Shown here piece by piece: positions 24,001-33,886 of a DNA stretch of 64,000 bases; the stretch's first letter is position 1; every line of letters starts with the position of its first letter. The notes beneath the pieces are model-generated. The model did not search any database. It saw only the letters and a list, made by a program, of their open reading frames with translations, and was not told where the DNA came from. Source of the stretch: Siphonodentalium dalli (Eukaryota > Mollusca > Scaphopoda > Gadilida > Siphonodentaliidae); assembly GCA_032622095.1 (NCBI GenBank), contig CP136067.1:197124052-197188051 (forward strand), written 5' to 3'. A program made the translations under genes and the position numbers.

Positions 24001-26188
24001 ACTGTGCGTCATGTAGTGGTGTTATTTCGGCAGGTGCACCACCCTAGCATCTAAAAATGATGGGACGCAGCTGGGATTTTCAGAAATAGGTCATCACGGG
24101 AGCAGATACTAAGCGCGATCACTATATTTGATGGCTCTGACGTGTTGACCTTATATTGCACCAGATCCGCACAACTGTGCGTCATGTAGTGGCGATATTT
24201 GGACAGGTACATCACCCTAGCATCTAAAAATGATGGGACGCAGCTGGGATTTTCAGAAATAGGTCATCACGGGAGCAGATACTAAGCGCGATAACTATAT
24301 TTGATGGCTCTGACGCGTTTGACCTTATATTGCACCACATACGCACAAGTGTGCGTCATAGAGTGCAGTTATTTGGGCAGGTGTACCACCCTAGCATCTA
24401 GAAATGATGGGACGCAGCTGGGATTTTGAGAAATAGGTCACCACGGGAGCAGATGCTGTGCTTTATCACGATATTTGATGGTTCTGATGAGTTTGAACTT
24501 ATATTGCACCAGATCCGCACAACTGTGCGTCATGTAGTGGAGATATTTGGACAGGTACATCACCCTAGCATCTAAATATGATGGGACGCAGCTGGGATTT
24601 TCAGAAATAGGTCATCACGGGAGCAGATACTAAGCGCGATCACTATATTTGATGGCTCTGACGTGTTTGACCTTATATTGCACCACATACGCACAACTGT
24701 GCGTCATGTAGTGGAGATATTTGGACAGCTACATCACCCTAGCATCTAAAAATGATGGGACGCAGCTGGGATTTTGAGAAATAGGTCATCACGGGAGCAG
24801 ATACTAAGCGCGATCACTATATTTGATGGCTCTGACATGTTTGACCTTATGTTGCACCAGATCCGCACAAGTGTGCGTCATGTAGTGGAGATATTTGGAC
24901 AGGTACATCACCCTAGCATCTAAAAATGATGGGACGCAGCTGGGATTTTCAGAAATAGGTCATCACGGGAGCAGATACTAAGCGCGATCACTATATTTGA
25001 TGGCTCTGACGTGTTTGACCTTATATTGCACCGCATACGCACAAGTGTGCGTCATAGAGTGCAGTTATTTGGGCAGGTGCACCACCCTAGCATCTAGAAA
25101 TGATGGGACGCAGCTGGGATTTTCAGAAATAGATCACCACGGGAGCAGATACTATGCTTTATCACGATATTTGATGGTTCTGATGTGTTTGACCTTAAAT
25201 TGCACCACACACGCACAACTCTACGTCATATGGTGGAGTTATTTCGGCAGGTGCACCACCCTAGCATCTAAAAATGATGGGACGCAACTGGGAGTTTCAG
25301 AAATAGGTCATCACGGGAGCAGATACTAAGCGCGATCACTATATTTGATGGCTCTGACGTGTTTGACCTTATATTGCACCACATACGCACAAGTGTGCGT
25401 CATAGAGTGCAGTTATTTGGGCAGGTGCACCACCCTAGCATCTAGAAATGATGGGACGCAGCTGTGATTTTGAGAAATAGGTCACCACGGGAGCAGATAC
25501 TGTGCTTTATCACGATATTTGATGGTTCTGATGTGTTTGACCTTATATTGCACCAGATCCGCACAACTGTGCGTCATGTAGTGGTGTTATTTCGGCAGGT
25601 GCACCACCCTAGCATCTAAAAATGATGGGACGCAGCTGGGATTTTCAGAAATAGGTCATCACGGGAGCAGATACTAAGCGCGATCACTATATTTGATGGC
25701 TCTGACGTGTTGACCTTATATTGCACCAGATCCGCACAACTGTGCGTCATGTAGTGGCGATATTTGGACAGGTACATCACCCTAGCATCTAAAAATGATG
25801 GGACGCAGCTGGGATTTTCAGAAATAGGTCATCACGGGAGCAGATACTAAGCGCGATAACTATATTTGATGGCTCTGACGCGTTTGACCTTATATTGCAC
25901 CACATACGCACAAGTGTGCGTCATAGAGTGCAGTTATTTGGGCAGGTGTACCACCCTAGCATCTAGAAATGATGGGACGCAGCTGGGATTTTGAGAAATA
26001 GGTCACCACGGGAGCAGATGCTGTGCTTTATCACGATATTTGATGGTTCTGATGAGTTTGAACTTATATTGCACCAGATCCGCACAACTGTGCGTCATGT
26101 AGTGGAGATATTTGGACAGGTACATCACCCTAGCATATAAAAATGATGGGACGCAGCTGGGATTTTCAGAAATAGGTCATCACGGGAG
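18021..26188 (+). repeat. 174-bp satellite array, left segment (about 47 monomers)
   Basis: The unit contains gatgggacgcagctgggattt, gaaataggtca(t/c)cacgggagcagatact, tatttgatggctctgacgtg, and a dyad cgcaca-a(g/c)-tgtgcg present in essentially every monomer. The period is 174 bp. Two main monomer types alternate irregularly: one with catacgcacaagtgtgcgtcatagagtg, the other with gatccgcacaactgtgcgtcatgtagtg. Monomers near 18.0-18.5 kb are the most diverged, as expected at an array edge. A 10-monomer (1739-1740-bp) higher-order period is visible between 23.26 and 25.0 kb. Confidence 0.97.
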
Positions 26189-26194
26189 CACATA
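26189..26194 (+). other. Left target-site duplication of the Polinton
   Basis: cacata immediately precedes the terminal inverted repeat and is repeated at 39300-39305. Six base pairs is the usual Maverick/Polinton duplication length. Joining across it restores a normal monomer (gggagcacatactaag). Confidence 0.95.
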
Positions 26195-26690
26195 AGTAGT
26201 GTATAGGAGTAATCTTTCCGTATACTTGATAGAAGGAGAGATATAGTAAGACTTATTAAAAACTATTTCTAGGCAGATGGTTATAGTAAGCAAACTATTT
26301 ATAGGCAGATGGTAATAGTAAGCAAACTATTTCTAGGCAGATGGTATAGTAAAGCAAACTATTTCTAGGCAGATGATATAGTCAGGCTAACTAGTAACTA
26401 TTTGAAGGAATTAGTACGCACGATTGAATACATGTATTATTAAGTAATGATAGGTTAGTAAAATAATAGTCCTAAATGAGATGAATTATTCGCTAGTGAA
26501 TAACCTCGTGCATGTAAAAACCACAAGGCTAAAACACATGGAATATTTGTTAGTGTCGGAACTTTTTCTTCTTTATTGTAGATTTGTAGGTAACACTATT
26601 CGATCTCATAAAACTCGATATTACAGAGTCTCGTAGAAAACGAAATGTGGAACCCTTCACACTTTAGTTCCTTTTAATGAATATTAATTA
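26195..26690 (+). repeat. Left terminal inverted repeat of the Polinton
   Basis: About 496 bp matching the reverse complement of 38808-39299. Differences seen: ctatttAtagg versus ctatttCtagg, an extra a in tagtaaagcaaac, gCacgattg versus gTacgattg, cacaCtttag versus cacaAtttag, and an extra t in ccttttaatg. It begins with AG as Polinton ends usually do. Confidence 0.95.
26258..26387 (+). repeat. Four 32-bp subterminal repeats in the left TIR
   Basis: The unit aaactatttctaggcagatgg plus tatagtaagc starts at about 26259, 26291, 26323 and 26355. The mirror set is at 39112-39236. Regular spacing near the end is typical of binding sites for an end-recognition protein such as an integrase, or of packaging or replication signals, but no function is demonstrated. 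Confidence 0.85.
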
Positions 26691-26814
26691 TAAATAAATC
26701 TTAGTATACAAACAGATATCAAAAAACATAATCAAATCAATCTTTTTTAAGAAATGGACAATCTGGTCTTAAACGTCGAAATATCTTCTGGCAAAAAAAT
26801 GTATCAATATTTAA

Positions 26815-27220
26815 AGTTAGACTAATTATTTCTAGGTTGGTCATAAAATTACTACTTCTAGGCTATGGGTTATACTCAGGCAAACTATTTCTAGGTTAAT
26901 CAAAAATATCAGAGTTGTAAACTAAATCTACAAATATTAATTGGAATATAAAGAAAAGAGTTAGCTCCCCTGTGAATTGTAACAGTTGTTTTATTAAGTT
27001 CATTATAGATCTTAAACGATTGATATATGTTAATGAATGATACAATGATATATTCGTTAGCGAATAAACCTATGCATGTAAAAACCACAAGTCTAAACAC
27101 ATTGAACTTTTTTTAGGAACGTTCTTCTGTAGATTAATAGGCAACACATTTCAAAAACACCATTTCATAGTGATATAAATCGAAATGTATAACCATTATC
27201 GGTTCCTTTAATGATTATGA
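26815..27220 (+). repeat. Degenerate internal second copy of the TIR module
   Basis: The phrase tattcg(t/c)tag(c/t)gaata, then tgcatgtaaaaaccacaag, then taa..cacat, then gtagat..taggcaacac, then cgaaatgt, then ttcctttaatga occurs here in the same order as in the left TIR (26485-26690). It is preceded by three more actatttctagg-type words at about 26826-26900. Divergence is much greater than between the two TIRs. Confidence 0.75.
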
Positions 27221-27839
27221 ATGACGGGAGTATTTTCGGTTTATATGAAGACAACGTATTTCAGTTCCAACACAAATTCAATATTTGTGAAAAATTAAAA
27301 AATCTCCCTTTTAATGAAATATTAAATGTAAAAGCACGATAAACCAATTAAAACACAATTTAAGTTACTTTTTCGTCAACAAAAAATTGAAGTTATATGT
27401 TATAATGCGTCAAAAATAAATCAAAATCCTTAATCAAATATCTCAATTGAAAGCCAAATTTAAAAAAAAACAAATTTAAATGTTAACTTTATCTGTTTCG
27501 CTCGCAAGCATCAAAAGTCCCTTTTTATTACCACAATAATCGTAAAAGACAATAAATGTTTTGTCTTTAATAAAAAAAATGTAAAAATATTATAATCATA
27601 GGAAAACACTAATGTTTTCGTCAATAAAATTCAAGCACAAACTTTATATGTCAATAAAATAATATGAAAATTCAATAAAACTTTAATCAATTTAGTGCTA
27701 AATTGTTGAAAAAATGTTGACTGTTGACGCAATCAACTGATATTCCAAATGTTTTTTCTAAACAAAAACATGTTTTTACTAAACAAAAACATATCAAACG
27801 TCCACAACCAACGTTAAATAAATGTTTTGTTTTAACATA

Positions 27840-28281
27840 ACAAGAGTTACTTAACTATTAAATGACACATAATCCATCGAAGTATAATTCTGCCTCAATT
27901 TTACCTATGCGAATGTATCTGTTTATATAAGGAAAATTCATTCTATCTTTAGTCCCAAGCAAATGATGTCATTCGAGCCAAGTCGAATAATCTACCAACA
28001 TATAGCACTAAACATGATGAGGTCTTCATCGAGAATTCATGTCCACCTCTGTTTTGCATAGTAAAAGCTACTTACCTATTAAACAACAGATAATCCATCG
28101 AAGTATAGTTCTATCTCTCAATTTTACATATGCGAATCGTCTGTTTATATAAAAAAAAACATTCATTCTATCTTTACTCTCAACAAAATGATGTCATACG
28201 ACCCAAGTCGAATAATCTAATATCATTCGTCGAGAATTCATGTCGAGCTTTGTTTATATATAGTAACACATTAATTTACTC
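27840..28281 (+). repeat. Tandem duplication, period 221 bp
   Basis: aatccatcgaagtata starts at 27871 and again at 28092. The words gcgaat.gt.tctgtttatata, attcattctatcttta, caagtcgaataatcta and cgagaattcatgtc follow in both copies in the same order, with moderate divergence. Confidence 0.85.
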
Positions 28282-28780
28282 AAGCTATCTATACTCCCAA
28301 AAAAATCATTCGAGCTATCTTGTTAAATGTCCTCGTATGCCTATCATAATGTACCCTCCCATTTTATCCGACGACATGAATAATATAATTCATGTCGACA
28401 TATATCTGTACAAGGCGACTAATTTATTCAACTAGGCTACCTAGCTTGGATCATATTTCAAAGAACGCATTCGTTAACGACCCGTCCTTATAAAACGAAT
28501 AATTTATACTACACCTGTCAAATTTGCATATTTAAGGTATGTTACGGTAAACATTCCAATGTATGCTATATAAGCCAGCTAAAATAGGAAATCAAAGCAT
28601 GGATTCAATAGTCAGATAAGTTTATTATATTATGATTTCAGATAACTTTTAATTAATTATTATCTTGTTCAACATATATTCTATGTAATTTAAAACAATA
28701 AATTATATAAAGTTTCTATATTAATCGGAGCGAAACATATTGAGGAAGTTTAAAGCAGTTGTCTTAAAGTGACATTAAGA

Positions 28781-29422
28781 TTTATTTTCTTATTTGCATA
28801 TAATATACTATGTTCAACCCAGATGTCTTAAAATGGCAAAAGATTTATTTTATTATTTTATACTATTTATAAACAAGATGTCTTAAAAGGGCACTAAGAT
28901 TTCATTTAAAATTTTCAATCTCCAAAAGTGTTTCAATATTACAGCAAAATTTGATTTTTACCTCAGAATTGTTAATAAATAGGTCTTCTTCACATCATAA
29001 TTCTTAAAAGGGAGCAAATAATTTAACTTAAATATGATTGAAAAATTATCGTTAAAGAGCGTTTATTATCTGTTTGTATGCAACTCTTTCAATCCCTCGT
29101 AATATTTGGATACAGTATACTTTGTTCATCCCAGATATCTTAAAATTACACTAAGATTTATTTTATTATTTTATCCTATTTATAAACAAGATGTCTTAAA
29201 AGGGCACTAAGATTTCATTTTATAATTTCAATACCAAAAGTGTTTCAATATCACAGCAACAAAAAAATTGGAATAATTTTACCCTAGAATTGTTAATAAA
29301 TATGTCTTATTCATATCATAATTCTTAAAAGGGCGCTAATAATTTAACTTAAATATGGTTGAAAATTTATCGTTAAAGAGCGTTTATTATCTGTTTGTAT
29401 ACAACTCTTTCACTCCCTCGTA
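28781..29422 (+). repeat. Tandem duplication, period 321 bp, each copy ending in the TAAAGAGCGTTT word
   Basis: The two copies share atgtcttaaaagggcactaag, aaaagtgtttcaatat.acagcaa, gaattgttaataaat and gttaaagagcgtttattatc, then tgtttgtatgcaactctttca. The 12-bp word is at 29053-29064 and 29374-29385, giving the exact period of 321. Confidence 0.88.
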
Positions 29423-31413
29423 ATAGATAGGTACCGTTCATATCAAACATATTAGAAGAGACATTAATAATATCCCCCACATCAAAAGATACTAATTATA
29501 TAATCAATAAAGAGCATATATTTGTTCAGCCATTAATATTGTTGGATAAAAAACGCTGATCGCATAAATGAAAGGTTCAATAATCGTATTCAATGTGTAC
29601 CCTAATTAGTTCTATATATATACATATATCAAATTCATAATCAAATTATTATGTTTTAATTATCAAAACGGATACTATTACACTATTCCACACAAAATTT
29701 TAGATAGTATATTACAGTATCCAAATTAACATTGTTGCAATTCAGAGTCTATTTAAACATGCAAACTAAAAACAATAAGTTTTACAATTTGTTTTTTATG
29801 TAAAATCTTATTTGTCTACACGTTGTGGCTAAGCATATCGTAACAGTATATTTACATTTATCTACCAAATGCGCTCTAATTTCTACAAATTAACATTCCA
29901 ATTCAAAAATTTTATTTTTTTTTGGAAAAAAATAAATACTGTAACAGTTTTGTTTACATAATAAATAAAGATAACACTTAACTGATTATGGCAAATAATT
30001 CTTCTCTTAATCATAATGGCAACATGAGTTGGAAAAAAACATGCTGGTTAATCCGTACGCAATTTAGCATGATCACGATCAGACAAAAACAATGCCCGGT
30101 CGTTCGTTTTTAAACTGGAATCTGCACACATGCATAAAACTCATTACTCGCCGCCATTTTGAAATTTAAACATTTAGAGTAATTATTTTTCTCGCATTTC
30201 TGTAAAGTATAATGATGAACCAGAATATAAAATGCTTATGTGCACACACGAGCACATGTACTTGCAATGATATGGCTATCAATAGTATGCAATTATCTCA
30301 CAGAATCAATCAAACAATAATATTAAGCCAATTAGTTGCAACATTACATCTGGAATTGCTCGATGTCGTTAGACTAGGTTAATGTGTGTTTTATATGCAT
30401 GTCCCCGTTCATTATCTGCACATTTTTAAATCGGCACGGAAATCTACCTAATAAAAACAATTGAACCCCCAATATAATTTGGATAGTTAAATAGGGTGGA
30501 CAGCACTCAATTCTATCTGCATACAATAGGTGTGCAGAGCAATATTTCTGAACTTGTATTGCATATTGATGTTGAATAGAAAAAGATATACAGATGTACG
30601 TGGCCGAAGAAAATAAAACCAGCATCTTAAATTTTACTGTAACAGTTTTGTTGACTAAGACTAAACATGTCATCTGGACCATGATGGTGTTGTCTTTATA
30701 GATGAATTATATACGTTAAAGGCACGTGCGGCCTTAATTGACGAAAATATTGATATTTGTTCCTAAACAGAAAAACAATAAAATGCATAAAGTTCCGTTC
30801 ATATATACCATGACCATCGCGTAAACAGCATGTTATCATAAACACCTACTATATTTTACCTAAGCAAGAGCCTAATTGTGTTACAGAATACAGCAAAATG
30901 TTACTGACTAATCGCGCATAAAATGGAATAAACGCTCTTCATTACATATCAGGTATTATACAACGCTCTTTATGTTTACCACCATAATATTACAAACCCT
31001 AGTTTGTTATGCTTTTGTTTACAAACGTATGACCAAAACATACTGTTTATGCGATATTTCACAGGATACCCACCGCCAAGGCCAACCGTGTCTTTAAACA
31101 TGATGAACTTAACATCTATGAACTAAATTTGCGCAGATCCGACCATAAAATGTTGAGTGCTTCAATTAACTCTATGTATCAAGCCAGTGCATCATTCTTA
31201 CTACTGCTGTAACAGTTTTGTTTACGTATATAAATTGCACTTACCTGATTATTAAGAAAACACATGTAGCAAATAATTGTTTCCCCGCATATATTCGCAA
31301 TGCTAATACTAGTTTAAAAAAAAAACGCATTAGACATGTGAAAATATATATGGGGGCCCTATTCCGTTTTATGGGAACAAGGCCGTGGAAAAAACCGGAG
31401 TAACAATCTTATG

Positions 31414-31851
31414 TTACTCTGGAAAGTTTAAATCTTGATCTTGATCTATCTGTTCGTGTACTGTCTCATCAAATCCATCGTCGTCCGAACTGCTATCTTC
31501 CTCAAACACGGGGAGTCTTAAATCTCGCACCCACCTGGGTGCGTCATCGATCTCGATAGCCCGACATAATCTCTCCCGATGATCACTCATTATATATAAC
31601 AGATCCTCCAATTTGAGAATCGTCTCAACCCGTAGAAATTCTTCTTTGCGTTCTTTCAAACGCATTCTATAGTTGAGAGCTATAATTTGGGCCGGTATTG
31701 CAGGCCAGGTACGAAGTCTATTCAGACTTCTCATACACTCAGCGTAGTACTCTCTGGTATCTGATGGTTTAACCATCCTTTTTAACCTGTCTTGTGCTTC
31801 GAGCTCACCTGAACTCAGCGCTCTCCTTTGAATAAAACTTGCCTCAGCCAT
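31414..31851 (-). CDS. Unidentified Polinton ORF on the opposite strand, 145 aa
   Basis: Starts at ATG 31851 and runs leftward, divergent from the main gene block, with about 500 bp between its start and that of the ATPase. Residues 1-110 are rich in Arg, Leu and Glu and look largely helical (SLNRLRTWPAIPAQIIAL, RMRLKERKEEFLRVETILKL). The C-terminus is strongly acidic with an EDSSSDDDGFDE stretch at about residues 117-128. No signal peptide or membrane segment is seen. It is the only ORF with protein-like composition in the left two thirds of the element. I do not recognise the family. Its divergent position would suit an early or regulatory gene, but this is a guess. Confidence 0.6.
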   Translation of the reverse strand: MAEASFIQRRALSSGELEAQDRLKRMVKPSDTREYYAECMRSLNRLRTWPAIPAQIIALNYRMRLKERKEEFLRVETILKLEDLLYIMSDHRERLCRAIEIDDAPRWVRDLRLPVFEEDSSSDDDGFDETVHEQIDQDQDLNFPE

Positions 31852-32357
31852 TTTGTGCTTGTTAACAATATGAAGAAACAGATCGTCAATAAAACAAATC
31901 AGGTTTGCGAATTTATATATGCTTCGTTCCGCACGCGATTAATATAAAGCCATTGTGTTGAAAACACATGATAATTTTTTTGTATTCTATACATCTCATT
32001 CTCGTTTCGCGATATTAAACAGAGGTGACAGTGTTGTAACTGGCTTAACACGGACTCGATAATAGGGTGGCGGGTACTAAAAACATGTTAATTGTTTTTC
32101 GCGATGCCGTGCATGCAGTGGATAATAGCGTTAGGGGCGGCTATTTCAATCATGTACTAAAATTTAAATTGAATAGGTGTTTTCCAGACAATAAATTGTA
32201 ATGTGATAGCATAGAGTTGACAGATAAATTTGAATATATATGGGCTGACGCTGGTACGAAAAACATCAGATTCTCTCTTGTCAATTTTGCCGACATCCAG
32301 TGTGTGGGAAAAAATTGTGTTTTACTGAATTAAAGAGCGTTTGACAAAACCGTAACA
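31852..32357. promoter_or_regulatory. Intergenic region between divergent Polinton genes
   Basis: About 500 bp of AT-rich DNA separates the start of the minus-strand ORF from the ATPase start. It should hold promoters for both directions. A tatatatgg box is at 32236-32241. The recurrent word TAAAGAGCGTTT lies at 32331-32342, 15 bp ahead of the ATPase ATG. The assignment is positional only. Confidence 0.4.
32331..32342 (+). promoter_or_regulatory. TAAAGAGCGTTT word just upstream of the ATPase start
   Basis: Exact copy of the 12-bp word found five other times in the window (11859, 13714, 15267, 29053, 29374). Its place 15 bp before the first gene of the plus-strand block suggests a transcriptional signal, which the sequence alone cannot prove. 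Confidence 0.35.
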
Positions 32358-32954
32358 ATGAAAACGTACAATTACGTATGTTTTCAGGATATATTTAGGG
32401 CCATAATAAATGGCCCTTCAGCTAGTGGGAAATCTACGTTTATATATAGTTTAATCGAAAATAAAGATAAATTAATGTGCCCAGTTCCGGAAAAAATAAC
32501 TTATGTGACTCCTAATTGTGATCAACAGGTGTCTGATAATGTAGAATTAGTAAACCAAATTCCAGAATCGTTGTGCGATTGCGATTTATTAATATTGGAT
32601 GATATGGATCATATTGACAAAGAGATCGATAATGTAACAGATATATTCGCTAGAAAATCACATCACGAAGGATGTAGTGTGGTATACGTGACGCATAATC
32701 TTTTTGAAAGAAAATGTAGAAAATTATCGTTAAACGCGAATTATTTTATTTTATTCAAATCTCCTAGAGATTGTGGTCAGATAAATTTCTTATCTACCCA
32801 ATGTGGTATTAATAATTTATCAAAAGCATATAAATTGTGTACAACAGATCCATATTCTCATTTACTGGTGGATTTCAACCAAACTTGTCCGGATAACCTT
32901 CGGTTGAGATCAGACGTGCTCAGTGAAAATCCTACGATATGGGCCCCAGCGTGA
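32358..32954 (+). CDS. DNA-packaging ATPase (FtsK/HerA, A32-like), 198 aa
   Basis: The Polinton genome-packaging motor ATPase, expected to hydrolyse ATP to drive DNA into an empty capsid. A Walker A motif GPSASGKS is at residues 19-26. A Walker B motif, DLLILDDM, is at 76-83 with the paired acidic residues at 81-82. A VYVTHN motif sits at 109-114, where this superfamily has its sensor Asn. The length of about 200 residues is normal for the A32/Polinton type. The ATG lies 15 bp after the TAAAGAGCGTTT word. The 3' end overlaps the next ORF by 16 bp. The gene looks intact. A close viral homology (Polinton/adintovirus versus virophage) cannot be fixed without alignment. Confidence 0.93.
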   Translation: MKTYNYVCFQDIFRAIINGPSASGKSTFIYSLIENKDKLMCPVPEKITYVTPNCDQQVSDNVELVNQIPESLCDCDLLILDDMDHIDKEIDNVTDIFARKSHHEGCSVVYVTHNLFERKCRKLSLNANYFILFKSPRDCGQINFLSTQCGINNLSKAYKLCTTDPYSHLLVDFNQTCPDNLRLRSDVLSENPTIWAPA

Positions 32955-33256
32955 AATTAAGAAAAAATGCAAAATATTTGAGAAACATGTTACCCACTGG
33001 AGACGTGAGGGCATTAAACAGACCGAGATTAGACAGTCTATCTGAATGTTGTAATAATTTGCTTAAAGGAAATGTATCAATCTCGTCTAAAATTAAAGCT
33101 AATTTAAGACCATTTAAAAGTTCTATTCGTCATTTGTCAAAGAAGTCTAATCCTGTTAAAACCAGGAAACAAAAATTGCAACACGGCGGTTTTTTGGCTG
33201 CACTGGCTGCTAGTTTAATTCCTGTTTTAGGAGACATTTTAGGCAAAGTTTTCTGA
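32939..33256 (+). CDS. Small basic protein with hydrophobic C-terminus, probable virion core/membrane-active protein, 105 aa
   Basis: The first 80 residues are Lys/Arg-rich (VKLRKNAKYL, KSSIRHLSKKSNPVKTRKQK), suiting DNA binding. The last 23 residues form a Gly-Gly-led hydrophobic segment (GGFLAALAASLIPVLGDILG). Proteins of this shape recur in Polintons and adintoviruses and recall small adenovirus core proteins such as pX, but that resemblance is one of composition and position. Its ATG overlaps the ATPase 3' end by 16 bp, and it ends 9 bp before the next ORF, so it belongs to the same transcription block. The QHGGF site resembles a diglycine cleavage site for the downstream protease but does not match the adenain consensus exactly. 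Confidence 0.6.
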   Translation: MGPSVKLRKNAKYLRNMLPTGDVRALNRPRLDSLSECCNNLLKGNVSISSKIKANLRPFKSSIRHLSKKSNPVKTRKQKLQHGGFLAALAASLIPVLGDILGKVF

Positions 33257-33265
33257 ACAAAAAAT

Positions 33266-33886
33266 ATGGAAAAAATGGTTTTGGTGCCTTTTAAGACTTT
33301 TGCAAACTGGCAAAATTCTCAGTCTATTCAATCGTTGAAAACAGACGATGTGAGACAAAAAATGCATCAAATATTAGACGATAAAGATATGCCCGAGTCA
33401 GTTAAGAAAAGAAAAATTAATTTCACGTCTATTGAATATGACATGGCTAAGAATTCTATAAAAACAACGCCGATTCCAGTGAAAATCACGAAAGAGCCCA
33501 CCGGTGACGTCGTTTTACCTGAACCTAACCAAGTAGATTTAGCGGTTGAAAGTTTGCCAAAAATTTACCAGAAAAAAGGCTCGTTATTTTTATCGCATTT
33601 AAAAAGAATGCCAGGAATTGAAATTAACGACAGTGGAATGATTTTATTATCTGACAAGCCAATCGGAAGCATAACTGATTTGGTAAATGATATAATACCT
33701 TCTAGCAAGGTCAGGAAACCCAGTGCACTTAGAAATTGGGATAGTTTGTCCCGATCATTACGAGATAATAATATACCAACACATTTCATAGGAAATAAAT
33801 ATCGTAAAGCAGATCTGATAGTTGCAGATGCCTCCAAAGGCAAAAAACAGAAGCTTTTTAAATGGTCATCAGACTCGTCAAATTGA
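33266..33886 (+). CDS. Conserved-position Polinton protein of unknown function, 206 aa
   Basis: Starts at ATG 33266 with MVLVPFKTFANWQ. The middle contains SLFLSHLKRMPGIEIND and a GSITDLVNDII stretch. The C-terminal third has LRNWDSLSRSLRDNNIPTHF followed by FIGNKYRK, then a basic tail KGKKQKLFKW that could act as a nuclear signal. I recall proteins with a MVLVP start and a final NIP..FIGN motif between the ATPase and integrase of other animal Polintons, but I have no function for them. It overlaps the integrase start by 59 bp in another frame. No transmembrane segment. Intact. Confidence 0.6.
   Translation: MEKMVLVPFKTFANWQNSQSIQSLKTDDVRQKMHQILDDKDMPESVKKRKINFTSIEYDMAKNSIKTTPIPVKITKEPTGDVVLPEPNQVDLAVESLPKIYQKKGSLFLSHLKRMPGIEINDSGMILLSDKPIGSITDLVNDIIPSSKVRKPSALRNWDSLSRSLRDNNIPTHFIGNKYRKADLIVADASKGKKQKLFKWSSDSSN

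Larger units (their letters stand above)
27221..31400. other. Polinton noncoding half, AT-rich, internally duplicated, no polB
   Basis: About 4.2 kb with stops in all frames. The longest frames (28130-28435 plus, 30374-30682 minus) have no polymerase motifs such as DxxSLYPS or YxDTDS. It contains two tandem duplications (periods 221 and 321 bp) and three copies of CTGTAACAGTTTTGTT at 29939, 30637 and 31207. In a complete Polinton a polymerase B gene of over 3 kb would be expected somewhere in such a region. Confidence 0.7.

Noticed and set aside
28130-28435. 101-codon ORF in the left half of the Polinton as a polB remnant
   Set aside because: Low-complexity Tyr/Ser/Asn-rich translation across the 221-bp duplication, with no exonuclease or polymerase motif.
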